From positions 62,001 through 126,000 of the forward strand of contig JBQVNB010000001.1 of NCBI GenBank assembly GCA_052435735.1: a stretch of DNA of 64,000 nucleotides, given 5' to 3'. The stretch is from Aliihoeflea sp052435735. Lineage in GTDB: Bacteria; Pseudomonadota; Alphaproteobacteria; Rhizobiales; Rhizobiaceae. The notes below the pieces were generated by a model, which was not told the origin of the DNA, did not search any database, and saw only the letters and a program-made list of their open reading frames with translations. Position numbers and translations under genes: made by a program. Positions 10,409 to 17,995 of this stretch are shown one piece after another (the stretch's first letter is position 1; each line of letters begins with the position of its first letter).

Positions 10409-10744
10409 ATGACCGCGATCACCCAGTTCATCGACAGCGAAGTGAAGAGCAACGACGTCGTTCTCTTCATGAAGGGCACGCCGGGCTTTCCGCAGTGCGG
10501 TTTCTCGGGCCAGGTGGTGCAGATTCTCGATTATCTCGGCGTCGACTACAAGGGCGTCAACATCCTGACCTCGGACGAATTGCGCCAGGGCATCAAGGAA
10601 TATTCCAACTGGCCGACGATTCCCCAGCTTTACGTGAAGGGCGAGTTCGTCGGCGGATGCGACATCATCCGCGAGATGTTCCAGGCCGGCGAACTCCAGA
10701 CGTTCCTGGGTGAGAAGGGCGTTTCGGCCAAGGGCGCAGCCTGA
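10409..10744 (+). CDS. grxD: monothiol glutaredoxin, CGFS type
   Basis: A 111-residue Grx4-type glutaredoxin. The active-site CGFS is at residues 30-33, with the GSH-binding TIPQLYVKGEFVGGCDI and the WPT(I)P motif typical of the class. It binds a glutathione-ligated 2Fe-2S cluster as a homodimer or with BolA and delivers it to targets. It is the last gene before a strong terminator at 10792. Confidence 0.97.
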   Translation: MTAITQFIDSEVKSNDVVLFMKGTPGFPQCGFSGQVVQILDYLGVDYKGVNILTSDELRQGIKEYSNWPTIPQLYVKGEFVGGCDIIREMFQAGELQTFLGEKGVSAKGAA

Positions 10745-10791
10745 CGCATTTCCCGCGGCGTTCCCGCCGCAAGCAAATTCAGCTTCCGACG

Positions 10792-10818
10792 ATGCGCCGG
10801 GCTTGCCCGGCGCATTTT
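10792..10818 (+). terminator. intrinsic terminator after grxD
   Basis: ATGCGCCGGG (10792-10801) pairs with CCCGGCGCAT (10806-10815) around a CTTG loop and is followed by TTTT at 10815-10818. This closes the pur-bolA-grxD transcription unit. It also overlaps the first in-frame ATG of the next gene, which argues against that ATG as a start. Confidence 0.85.
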
Positions 10819-10848
10819 CGTCTGGACGGTATCACTGGATCAATCCGC

Positions 10849-12105
10849 ATGGACCAAACCCGCTCCCATGTCGCGCTGCCGACGAGCTTTCCGCTCGGCC
10901 GCAACGAGCTGATCGCGCTTGCCGCAGCGCTGATGGCGCTCAATGCGCTGGCGATCGACATCATGTTGCCGGGCCTGCAGGAAATCGGTGCCAGCCTCGG
11001 CGAAAGCGACGAGAACCGCCGACAATTCGTCATCACCGCCTATGTGACAGGTTTCGGTTTCGCCCAATTGCTGTTTGGCCCGCTTTCCGATCGATTCGGG
11101 CGGCGCGCGCCGCTTATCGTCGGCTTGTCGATCTATGTCATGGCGGCTTTTGCCTGCGCCTTCGCGCCTTCGTTCGAGACGCTGCTCGTCATGCGTTTCG
11201 TGCAGGGGCTCGGCGCCGCAGCGACACGCGTCATCGCAATCTCGCTTGTCCGCGACATCTTCGGCGGGCGGGCAATGGCCGAGGTGATGTCGCTCGTCTT
11301 CATGGTTTTCATGATCGTGCCCGTCATCGCACCGGGCGTCGGTCAGGTCGTCATGATGTTCGGCGACTGGCCGATGATCTTCCTGTTCATGGGCGTAATG
11401 TCGGCTTTCGTGCTTGCCTGGACATCGATGCGACTGCCCGAGACGCTGAAGCCGGAATATCGCCGGCCGTTCACCGTGCGCGCCATCGCCGACGGATTCC
11501 GGATCGTGCTGACCAACCGCGTTTCGATTTGCTACACGGCGGCCTTCACCTGCATCTTCGGCGCGCTGTTCGGGTTCATCAATTCGGCGCAGCAGGTCTA
11601 TATCGGCATCTATGGCGTCGGCGCCTGGTTCCCGGTGCTGTTCGCGATCGTTGCCGGATTGATGGCGGTTTCGTCGTATTTGAACTCGCGCCTCGTCGGC
11701 CGGCTCGGGATGCGCAAGCTTGCGCATGGCGCGCTGATCGGTTTCATCGGCGTGACGGCGATAAGCTTCTTCTGGTCGCTGACCGGAACCGTACCGCTTT
11801 GGGCATTCACAGTGCTCTTCGCGCTCGCGATGATGCAGTTTTCGTGGATCGGATCGAACTTCAATTCGCTCGCCATGGAGCCGCTGGGGCACGTCGCCGG
11901 CACGGCCTCTTCGGTACAGGGCTTCCTGCAGACGGTGGGCGGGGGCATTTTGGGCGCGATGATCGGGCAGGCGTTTGACGGGACCGTGACGCCGCTGGCG
12001 GCAGGGTACTTCTTCGCCGGGATCGGTGCGCTGGGGATGGTGCTGCTGGCGGAGCGGGGGAAGCTGTTTCAGGCGCAAAACGAGACGCTGCCGCCGCGCA
12101 GCTAG
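10849..12105 (+). CDS. MFS drug-efflux transporter, Bcr/CflA type
   Basis: A 418-residue inner-membrane protein with about 12 hydrophobic segments. The motif-A stretch LFGPLSDRFGRRAPL between TM2 and TM3 and the TM1 sequence ALNALAIDIMLPGL mark the Bcr/CflA (DHA1) subfamily, proton-driven exporters of bicyclomycin, sulfonamides or chloramphenicol in known cases. The actual substrate is unknown. I start it at 10849, because the upstream ATG (10792) lies inside the grxD terminator. It is convergent with ttcA, three bases apart. Confidence 0.88.
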   Translation: MDQTRSHVALPTSFPLGRNELIALAAALMALNALAIDIMLPGLQEIGASLGESDENRRQFVITAYVTGFGFAQLLFGPLSDRFGRRAPLIVGLSIYVMAAFACAFAPSFETLLVMRFVQGLGAAATRVIAISLVRDIFGGRAMAEVMSLVFMVFMIVPVIAPGVGQVVMMFGDWPMIFLFMGVMSAFVLAWTSMRLPETLKPEYRRPFTVRAIADGFRIVLTNRVSICYTAAFTCIFGALFGFINSAQQVYIGIYGVGAWFPVLFAIVAGLMAVSSYLNSRLVGRLGMRKLAHGALIGFIGVTAISFFWSLTGTVPLWAFTVLFALAMMQFSWIGSNFNSLAMEPLGHVAGTASSVQGFLQTVGGGILGAMIGQAFDGTVTPLAAGYFFAGIGALGMVLLAERGKLFQAQNETLPPRS

Positions 12106-12108
12106 GGT

Positions 12109-12942
12109 TCAGAGCGCGGCGAAATCGAACAGCTTCGTGTCGAGGAGATGCGACGGGCGGACGTTGGCCAGCGCGCGGATCATGGCTTCCTTGCGGCCGG
12201 GCATGCGGCGCTCCATTTCGGCGATCATCTCCTTCATGGCGTTGCGCTGGAGACCGTCCTGGCTGCCGCAGAGGTCGCATGGGATGATCGGGAAGCGCAT
12301 GGCTTCGGCGAATTTGGCGAGGTCCCCTTCGGCGCAGTAGGAGAGCGGGCGCAGGACCATCAGGTCGCCGTCGTCATTCAGGAGCTTGGGCGGCATGGCG
12401 GCGAGGCGGGCGCCGTGGAAGAGGTTGAGGAAGAACGTCTCCAGAATGTCCTCGCGGTGGTGGCCGAGGACGAGCGCCGAACACCCCTCCTCCCGCGCGA
12501 CGCGGTAGAGATTGCCGCGGCGAAGGCGCGAGCAGAGCGCGCAGTAGGTCGCGTTTTCCGGCACCTTTTCGGTGACGATGGAATAGGTGTCACGGTATTC
12601 GATGCGATGGGCGATGCCGTGCCGCGACAGGTAGTCCGGCAGGATGTGCTTGGGGAAATTGGGCTGGCCCTGATCCAGATTGCAGGCCAGCAGTTCGACC
12701 GGCAATAGCCCGCGCCACTGGAGATCGAGCAGGATCGCCAGAAGGCCGTAGGAATCCTTGCCGCCGGAGAGCGCAACCAGCCATTTCTCGCCCGGCTTGA
12801 CCATCGCGAAATCATCGAGCGCCTGGCGGGTGGAGCGCAGGAGGCGCTTGCGCAGCTTGTTGAACTCGACCGAACGCGGCGCATCCGCCATCAAGGGCGG
12901 AATGGATTGCGCGTCGTCGTCTTGCAGCTGGTGGAGCGTCAT
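12109..12942 (-). CDS. ttcA: tRNA 2-thiocytidine(32) synthetase TtcA
   Basis: A 277-residue PP-loop ATPase that installs the s2C32 modification in certain tRNAs using a 4Fe-4S cluster. The PP-loop SGGKDS is at residues 59-64, the cluster/sulfur cysteines CALC at 134-137 and the further pair CDLC at 222-225, giving the expected TtcA set. C-terminal Ile/Met-rich helix is usual. The start at 12942 gives a slightly long N-terminus; Met-18 (MADAPRS) is an alternative. It is a single gene convergent with the MFS exporter. Confidence 0.95.
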   Translation of the reverse strand: MTLHQLQDDDAQSIPPLMADAPRSVEFNKLRKRLLRSTRQALDDFAMVKPGEKWLVALSGGKDSYGLLAILLDLQWRGLLPVELLACNLDQGQPNFPKHILPDYLSRHGIAHRIEYRDTYSIVTEKVPENATYCALCSRLRRGNLYRVAREEGCSALVLGHHREDILETFFLNLFHGARLAAMPPKLLNDDGDLMVLRPLSYCAEGDLAKFAEAMRFPIIPCDLCGSQDGLQRNAMKEMIAEMERRMPGRKEAMIRALANVRPSHLLDTKLFDFAAL

Positions 12943-12970
12943 CGTCGCGTTAGACCAAAGCGTGGGCCAA

Positions 12971-12997
12971 AAGGAAAGGCCGCGTCGAAACGCGGCC
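12971..12997 (-). terminator. intrinsic terminator of rpsD
   Basis: Read leftward, GGCCGCGT (12997-12990), a TTCG tetraloop and ACGCGGCC (12985-12978) are followed by TTTCCTTTT. This is a classic terminator 27 bases beyond the rpsD stop. Confidence 0.88.
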
Positions 12998-13023
12998 CAT
13001 CCGAAATCGATGATCGAAACCGA

Positions 13024-13641
13024 CTAGCGCGAGTAGAACTCGACGACTAGGTTCGGTTCCATCTGGACGGCGAACGGAACGTCGGCCAGGCCCGGAGCGC
13101 GCACGAAGGTCGCGGTCATCTTGGAGTGATCGGCCTCGACATAGTCCGGCACGTCACGCTCGGCGAGCTGCACCGATTCCAGAACGATCACGAGCTGCTT
13201 CGACTTCTCGCGCACCTCGATCACGTCGCCCGGACGGCAGCGGAACGAAGCGATGTTCGTGCGGCGGCCGTTGACGTTGACGTGGCCGTGGTTGACGAAC
13301 TGACGGGCGGCGAAGATCGTCGGGGCGAACTTGGCGCGGTACACGACCGCATCCAGGCGCGACTCGAGCAGGCCGATGAGGTTGTCCGGCGTATCGCCCT
13401 TGCGACGGTCGGCTTCCTCGTAGGTCTTGCGGAACTGCTTCTCGGAGATGTCGCCGTAGTGACCCTTGAGCTTCTGCTTGGCGCGGAGCTGCAGGCCGAA
13501 GTCGGACAGCTTGCCCTTGCGGCGCTGGCCGTGCTGACCGGGGCCGTATTCGCGCTTGTTGACCGGGGACTTCGGACGGCCCCAGATGTTTTCGCCCAAA
13601 CGGCGGTCGAGCTTGTACTTTGCGGATTGGCGCTTGCTCAT
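13024..13641 (-). CDS. rpsD: 30S ribosomal protein S4
   Basis: A 205-residue primary 16S rRNA-binding protein that starts small-subunit assembly. The start MSKRQSAKYKLDRRLGENIW and the S4 RNA-binding domain (LESRLDAVVYRAKFAPTIFAARQFVNHGHVNVNGRR, about residues 93-130) are standard for Alphaproteobacteria. I start at 13641; the five extra in-frame codons to 13656 overlap the region of the ribosome-binding site (AAAGGGA). It is monocistronic, with its own promoter at 13815-13843 and terminator at 12971-12997. Confidence 0.98.
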   Translation of the reverse strand: MSKRQSAKYKLDRRLGENIWGRPKSPVNKREYGPGQHGQRRKGKLSDFGLQLRAKQKLKGHYGDISEKQFRKTYEEADRRKGDTPDNLIGLLESRLDAVVYRAKFAPTIFAARQFVNHGHVNVNGRRTNIASFRCRPGDVIEVREKSKQLVIVLESVQLAERDVPDYVEADHSKMTATFVRAPGLADVPFAVQMEPNLVVEFYSR

Positions 13642-13814
13642 CGCATTCCCTTTCAAACAATTGCACCCGGATGCTCACGCACCGGGCGAAGGAAACGCGC
13701 CCTCCTCTGGCCCCCGTTTTCGGAGCCTGACAGGGCATCTCACGCAATGCGATGAAGATGCCCACGGGACACGTCAAATGAAACACCGCGCATTGCGGCG
13801 CGGCGTTGGGGCGG

Positions 13815-13843
13815 TCTCTAGGCCAAGGGCGCGGTCCTGTCAA
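13815..13843 (-). promoter_or_regulatory. strong sigma70-type promoter of rpsD
   Basis: Read leftward, TTGACA (13843-13838), a 17-base spacer and TAGAGA (13820-13815). The -35 is a perfect consensus and spacing is ideal. Transcription from about 13808 gives an rpsD leader of about 165 bases. The promoter begins only 11 bases from the stop of the DUF445 gene upstream, so rpsD need not depend on it. Confidence 0.7.
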
Positions 13844-13853
13844 TGGCGGGGCA

Positions 13854-15140
13854 TCAGCCGAAGATCAGCCCTTCGCCGATATGAAGGGCAAGGCCTGCGA
13901 GGCCGCCGATGATCATGCCGTTGAAGCGTATATATTGCAGATCGCGGCCGATGTTGAGTTCGATCAGGCGCGTGGTCTGGGCGATGTCCCAGGCCTTGAC
14001 CTGCTCGGCGATGAAGATTGCGACGCCGGACTTCTGCTTTTCGACGAAGGAAGCGAGCGCGACGACGAAGCCGGCATTCATATCGGCGCGGATGTCCGGG
14101 TCGTCGGCGAGACGGCGGCCGATTTCCATGAACATCGAGGCGAGATGGGTGCGGATGATGGAGTTGTCGCTTTCGGCATCCTCGCGCAGGAAGGTGGCGA
14201 GGTTCTTCCAGATCTCGTCGGCGAGCGTCGCGAGTTCGGGCCGCGCGAGCAGGTTCGCCTTGATGCGCTCGGCGCGGGCGACATAGGCGGGATCGGTTTT
14301 CAGGTCCTCGATGAAGCGCAACGCGAAGGCGTCGAATTCCCGACGGAGCGGGTGATCGGGGTCGCCGCCCGCCTCCTCCATCAGGCGGCCGGCGGAGGCG
14401 ACGATCTTGTTCAGGAGATAGGCGTCGGCGCGGAAGATGTTGGCGAGCGTCGGCAGTTCGGCGCGGATGCGTTCGCGCATGATACCGAGCGTCTTTTCGT
14501 CGTTGAGGATGCCGCCGAGGACATGGATGAGGCCGTCGAAGAGACGCTGGTGACGGCGCTCGGCGGTGACGGCGGAGAGGAGTTCGGCCGCGACGGGGGC
14601 GATGTCGATCTTGTCCAGACGCTCGACGACGCGCTTGCCGAGGAAGCCGCGGAGGTTGGAGTTTTCGAGCGCGGCGAGTGCCTGCGGGGTCATGCGGGTG
14701 ACGAAACCGGCGAGGTCTTCGGCATGGCGGCGCTCGCCGAGCCAATCGGCGACGAGGCGGGCGAAGTCAACCTCCTCCAGCTTTGCGTGAACGGCCTTTT
14801 CAGTGAGGAAATTGGATTCGATGAAGCGGCCGAGATTGTCGGCGATGCGGCCCTTGTTGGCCGGAATGATCGCGGTGTGCGGGATCGGCAGGCCGAGGGG
14901 ACGGCGGAAGAGCGCCACGACCGCATACCAATCGGCGATGCCGCCGATGGCGGCGGCTTCGGCGAAGGCGGCGACATAGCCAAGGCCGGGATAGTCGTCA
15001 ACGAAAGCGCGGGCGGCGAGGAACACGGCGACGCAGACCACCAGTGCGGACGTCGCGACGGCTTTGGTTCGGCGCAGCGCGCGGGCCTTTTCGATGTCGC
15101 CGAGCGCGGCAATCTGCGCACGCGCTTGGTCTCGATTCAT
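13854..15140 (-). CDS. DUF445 family membrane protein
   Basis: A roughly 428-residue protein with hydrophobic segments near the N-terminus (TSALVVCVAVFLAARAF, then AAFAEAAAIGGIADWYAVVALF) and at the very C-terminus (GMIIGGLAGLALHIGEGLIFG), with a long charged helical middle. The GIADWYAVVALFRRPLGLPIPHTAIIP block is diagnostic for DUF445 (YjiN-like), conserved bacterial proteins of unknown role. The start is unsure: ATG 15140, ATG 15152 and GTG 15161 are in frame and none has a good ribosome-binding site. It is divergent from the phasin gene. Confidence 0.85.
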   Translation of the reverse strand: MNRDQARAQIAALGDIEKARALRRTKAVATSALVVCVAVFLAARAFVDDYPGLGYVAAFAEAAAIGGIADWYAVVALFRRPLGLPIPHTAIIPANKGRIADNLGRFIESNFLTEKAVHAKLEEVDFARLVADWLGERRHAEDLAGFVTRMTPQALAALENSNLRGFLGKRVVERLDKIDIAPVAAELLSAVTAERRHQRLFDGLIHVLGGILNDEKTLGIMRERIRAELPTLANIFRADAYLLNKIVASAGRLMEEAGGDPDHPLRREFDAFALRFIEDLKTDPAYVARAERIKANLLARPELATLADEIWKNLATFLREDAESDNSIIRTHLASMFMEIGRRLADDPDIRADMNAGFVVALASFVEKQKSGVAIFIAEQVKAWDIAQTTRLIELNIGRDLQYIRFNGMIIGGLAGLALHIGEGLIFG

Positions 15141-15147
15141 GCTTTTT

Positions 15148-15182
15148 TGCATCGCACGCACATTTTATGTTGCATTGCACAA
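15148..15182 (+). promoter_or_regulatory. two PhaR-like TGC...GCA boxes before the phasin gene
   Basis: TGCATCGCACGC (15148-15159) and TGCATTGCACAA (15171-15182) are near-repeats of the TGC-rich motif bound by PhaR, the phasin repressor of Rhodobacter and Paracoccus. The second overlaps the -35 element of the putative phasin promoter, a position suited to repression. Motif match is by eye and from memory of the consensus. Confidence 0.5.
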
Positions 15183-15197
15183 TTCCATATCTATATA
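15170..15197 (+). promoter_or_regulatory. putative phasin promoter
   Basis: TTGCAT (15170-15175), a 16-base spacer and TATATA (15192-15197) lie about 65 bases upstream of the phasin start in a locally AT-rich patch that contrasts with the GC-rich surroundings. Confidence 0.45.
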
Positions 15198-15263
15198 CGC
15201 ATCACGCCTCGAGCCGAATGGTCGGGGTTCAACCATGGCTCCCTAACGAGAATGGAGATTCAA

Positions 15264-15725
15264 ATGACCAAGACCAAGACCCAGCAGGCCGCTGCTTCCT
15301 ATTTCGACGGTTTCACCCGCGCTTTCGACGACGTCGGCGCGAAGATCCAGGTTCCCGAAGCCACCCGCGACTTCTTCCGCACGCAGGCTGCGACTGCTGC
15401 CCAGCGCGCAGAGGAACTGCATCGCCAGGCTGCTTCGCTCGCCGACCAGAGCAAGACCGTTTTCGGTCCGTTCGCCGGCAGTTTCGACGCCGTGACGCGC
15501 ACCATGCTCGACGCGACGCTCGCCAACACGCAGCACTATTTCGCCACCGTCGAGAAGCTTGCCGATGCCAATTCGGTCGGTGAAGCCCTGACGATCCAGG
15601 CCGACTACGTGCGCGAGGCGACCGCCGCCAACATGGAGCGCATCCGCTCCGGCGCCGACCAGGCCAAGACGTTGATGGCGGACAACGCCAAGGTCGTTCA
15701 GGACCAGGTCAAGAAGGCCGCCTGA
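15264..15725 (+). CDS. phasin family protein
   Basis: A 153-residue amphipathic helical protein of the Phasin_2 type, expected to coat polyhydroxybutyrate granules in the cytoplasm. Conserved features are QAAASYFDGFTRAFDD near the N-terminus, the FGPFAGSFDAVTRTMLDATLANTQHYFATVEKLADA centre and the C-terminal repeat of Ala/Lys/Gln helices. No membrane segment. The start at 15264 has GGAG 6-7 bases upstream; an in-frame ATG at 15252 would overlap that site. It is single, with upstream PhaR-like boxes and a strong terminator. Confidence 0.9.
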   Translation: MTKTKTQQAAASYFDGFTRAFDDVGAKIQVPEATRDFFRTQAATAAQRAEELHRQAASLADQSKTVFGPFAGSFDAVTRTMLDATLANTQHYFATVEKLADANSVGEALTIQADYVREATAANMERIRSGADQAKTLMADNAKVVQDQVKKAA

Positions 15726-15743
15726 ACCAACTACCGATAAAAG

Positions 15744-15774
15744 AAAAGGCCCGGATTTTTCCGGGCCTTTTTTT
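15744..15774. terminator. strong bidirectional terminator after the phasin gene
   Basis: AAAAGGCCCGG (15744-15754) pairs with CCGGGCCTTTT (15761-15771) around an ATTTTT loop, with T-runs on the exit side (15768-15774). It serves the rightward phasin gene and the leftward GNAT gene, which converge here. Confidence 0.92.
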
Positions 15775-15784
15775 ATGCCTTCAA

Positions 15785-16330
15785 TCAGGCGGCGAGAGGT
15801 TGGGGTTGAGGCATCACCTGTGGGGCGAAGATTTCGGCGACGGGCTCGAGCTCGATCAGCCCCACCGTCTCGCCGCCCTCGAAGCGCAGCCGCGCATTGA
15901 AGCGGGAGGCAAGGCGCTTCATCGCCTGGTTCTGCGGGTGGGTGGTGACGCGAAGCTGCGTGTAGCCGAGCGCGTGGGCGTGCCAGATCAGGCGCTGGAA
16001 CAGCTTGCTGCCGATGCCGCGATGCTGGAGAACCTGCTCGACCGAGAATGCGATCTCGCCGGTCGGCTCGCCCTCGCCTTCGATCTCGTGCAGTTCGGCA
16101 GCGCCCAGAACCTCGTCGCCCTCGACATAGCCGATCACCGTCGTGCCGGCGCGAAAGGCGCGGTCGGCATAGGCTGCGACGAATGCGTCGTTCGACGGAC
16201 CGTTGAAACGATCGCGGCGACTTTCGACATCGAGGCGGAGAAGATGTTCGCGGAACTTCGGCAGATCCGACGGGCGGAGCTGGCGGATGACGCCAAGGGG
16301 CATTTCGGTGTTGATTCTCAGGTCTTGCAT
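15785..16330 (-). CDS. GNAT-family N-acetyltransferase
   Basis: A 181-residue acetyl-CoA-dependent acyltransferase. The acetyl-CoA loop VLQHRGIGSKLFQRLIWHAHALGY fits motif A (Q/RxxGxG/A), preceded by beta strands with EIAFSVEQ. The substrate is not evident. I start it at 16330, with GAGGAG about 8 bases upstream; the open frame continues 47 codons upstream through the regulatory region but lacks support. It is divergent from rirA and shares its control region, including an IRO-like box at 16456, so iron control is possible. Confidence 0.85.
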   Translation of the reverse strand: MQDLRINTEMPLGVIRQLRPSDLPKFREHLLRLDVESRRDRFNGPSNDAFVAAYADRAFRAGTTVIGYVEGDEVLGAAELHEIEGEGEPTGEIAFSVEQVLQHRGIGSKLFQRLIWHAHALGYTQLRVTTHPQNQAMKRLASRFNARLRFEGGETVGLIELEPVAEIFAPQVMPQPQPLAA

Positions 16331-16455
16331 ATCGTCGCTCTCCTCAAGGGCTCCTCCCCTGAAGTCGAAGCAACTCGACCCGCCGAATATTGTGCGTTGC
16401 AGCATGAATTTCAAGGCAAATCGGCGTGAGCATGGCTGCCATGCGCCATTAAAGC

Positions 16456-16470
16456 TGATATTAACGCTCA
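16456..16470. promoter_or_regulatory. IRO-like box (TGA-N9-TCA) between GNAT gene and rirA
   Basis: TGATATTAACGCTCA matches the palindromic IRO motif TGA-N9-TCA recognised by RirA in Rhizobium. It lies 126 bases upstream of the GNAT start and 86 bases upstream of rirA. This short motif is expected by chance roughly every 4 kb, so its place in an iron-regulator promoter is the main support. Confidence 0.5.
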
Positions 16471-16491
16471 TGTTTTTTCATTGCAGGCTTG

Positions 16492-16508
16492 TCTGGAACC
16501 GTTCTAAG
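16492..16508 (+). promoter_or_regulatory. ICE-like box (Irr target) in the rirA promoter
   Basis: TCTGGAACCGTTCTAAG matches 11 of 14 fixed positions of the iron-control element TTTAGAA-N3-TTCTAAA bound by Irr. It lies about 48 bases before the rirA start. In Agrobacterium and Rhizobium, Irr is known to repress rirA when iron is low, so this placement fits a known circuit. Confidence 0.55.
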
Positions 16509-16555
16509 GAATAGACCATAGAAAGCCGACCCGACGGAATCGTGAAAGGCATGCC

Positions 16556-17017
16556 ATGCGGCTGACCCGCCAGACGAATTACGCAGTGCGCATCCTGATG
16601 TATTGCGCGGCCAATCCGGGGCGGCTGAGCCGCATTCCCGAGATCGCGAGCGCTTATGGCGTCTCGGAGCTGTTCCTGTTCAAGATCCTGCAGCCGCTGG
16701 TCGAGCACGGACTGGTCGAGACGGTTCGCGGGCGAAATGGCGGCGTGCGGCTTGGACGCGCGGCCACCGAGATCACGCTGTTCGACATCGTGCGCGTGAC
16801 GGAAGACAGCTTCGCGATGGCCGAATGTTTCGAGAAGGATGCGACGGAGTGCCCGCTGGTCGATGCCTGCGCGCTGAACGAAGCGCTGCGAAAAGCGCTG
16901 AACGCATTTTTCGAGGTGCTCGAGGGATATACGATCGAGGACCTCGTCAAGGCGCGGCCGAACATGCGCTCGCTGCTGGGGATCGATGTGGATCTGCCGC
17001 GGGTGGCGGCGAACTAG
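16556..17017 (+). CDS. rirA: Rrf2-family iron-responsive regulator RirA
   Basis: A 153-residue winged-helix Fe-S regulator that represses iron- and heme-uptake genes when iron is plentiful. The N-terminus MRLTRQTNYAVRILMYCAAN and the recognition-helix region AYGVSELFLFKILQPL are those of rhizobial RirA. Cysteines 91, 99 and 105 (ECF, ECP, DAC) are exactly at the RirA cluster positions. It lies next to the whole hmu heme-uptake locus, whose divergent promoter region carries a TGA-N9-TCA box, and its own promoter carries IRO- and ICE-like boxes. Confidence 0.97.
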   Translation: MRLTRQTNYAVRILMYCAANPGRLSRIPEIASAYGVSELFLFKILQPLVEHGLVETVRGRNGGVRLGRAATEITLFDIVRVTEDSFAMAECFEKDATECPLVDACALNEALRKALNAFFEVLEGYTIEDLVKARPNMRSLLGIDVDLPRVAAN

Positions 17018-17050
17018 CTATCGGGCGACGGTTTTGCGAGGCGCAGGGGC

Positions 17051-17180
17051 GAGGCCTGGATTCCTGTGACGAATACAGGAATGACGGCATTGAGGTGTGT
17101 GCCGACCTTCAACAATCTCTGACTTGCGGTAACATTCTTGCGATCATCATTCCTGTGCTCGTCACAGGAATCCAGGCCTC
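17051..17180. repeat. pair of inverted 34-bp palindromic repeats between rirA and hmuV
   Basis: Copies at 17051-17084 and 17147-17180 are inverted relative to each other and match at 32 of 34 positions. Each copy contains its own smaller dyad (TTCCTGTGACGA...ACAGGAATGA). The sequence resembles a repeat scattered through Mesorhizobium-type genomes. Placed between convergent rirA and hmuV, the 22-bp perfect outer stem could also stop transcription from both sides. Confidence 0.85.
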
Positions 17181-17196
17181 GGCATTCGATGACGTC

Positions 17197-17988
17197 CTAA
17201 GCCTGAACCGACTGCGGCAGGACGAAAGGCGTTCGACCGGTCGGGGCGACACCGACGCGCAGGCGGCAGTCGAAGACAGTTTCGATCAGTTCATCCGTCA
17301 GAAGATCGGACGGGGCGCCGAAAGCGGCGACCCTGCCCTCATTCAGCATCATCATGCGATCGGCATACATCGCCGTCAGGTTCAGATCGTGGAGGACGGC
17401 GATGACGCCGCCGCCGCGGCGGGCGTAGGCTCGGGCGACGTCCATGATGACGAGCTGGTGCTTGATGTCGAGGCTGGAGACCGGCTCGTCGAGGAAGAGG
17501 AAGCGCGGCCGGCCGTCGAGCACCGGCTCCCAGACCTGGCAGAGGACGCGGGCGAGTTGCACGCGCTGCTGTTCGCCGCCGGAAAGTTCCTGATAGTGAC
17601 GGCCGGCAAAGCCGGTCAGATCGACGGTCGAAAGAGCGCGGTCGGGCAGCGTTTCGAGCTCGCGGTCGGCAACGCCGGAGCGACCGCCCATGAGGCCGAG
17701 CCGGACGATTTCGCGGACGGTGAAGGGGAAGGACAGGCTCGTTGCCTGCGGGAGGACGGCGCGCAGGCCGGCGGCCTGCCACGGCTTCAGCGAGCGGAGG
17801 TCGCGGCTGTCGATCCTGATCTCGCCTTTCGAATCCAGATCGCCCGACAAGGCCTTGAGAAAGGTCGATTTTCCCGATCCGTTCGGACCGACGATGGCGG
17901 TGATTTCACCGGCATTGGCGGTGAAGTCGATGCCGTGCAGGATGGCCCGGCCACCGAGCGAAACCTTGACGTTGCGGGTCTCGATCAT
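17197..17988 (-). CDS. hmuV: hemin ABC transporter ATP-binding protein HmuV
   Basis: A 263-residue ATPase that powers heme import across the inner membrane with HmuU. Walker A GPNGSGKS is at residues 34-41, the signature LSGGEQQR at 135-142 and Walker B FLFLDEP at 163-169, followed by an H-loop in VLHDLNLTAMYADR; this FecE/HmuV pattern is typical. The start is ATG 17988; the open frame upstream is a shadow of hmuU. It is the last gene of the leftward operon hmuP-hmuS-hmuT-hmuU-hmuV and begins 8 bases after hmuU. Confidence 0.96.
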   Translation of the reverse strand: MIETRNVKVSLGGRAILHGIDFTANAGEITAIVGPNGSGKSTFLKALSGDLDSKGEIRIDSRDLRSLKPWQAAGLRAVLPQATSLSFPFTVREIVRLGLMGGRSGVADRELETLPDRALSTVDLTGFAGRHYQELSGGEQQRVQLARVLCQVWEPVLDGRPRFLFLDEPVSSLDIKHQLVIMDVARAYARRGGGVIAVLHDLNLTAMYADRMMMLNEGRVAAFGAPSDLLTDELIETVFDCRLRVGVAPTGRTPFVLPQSVQA

Positions 17989-17995
17989 CGCCGCC

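Noticed and set aside
13806..15263. Long rightward open frame running into the phasin gene
   Set aside because: It is the complement of the DUF445 gene; GC-rich codon use leaves the antisense frame open. The phasin start with its own ribosome-binding site is at 15264.
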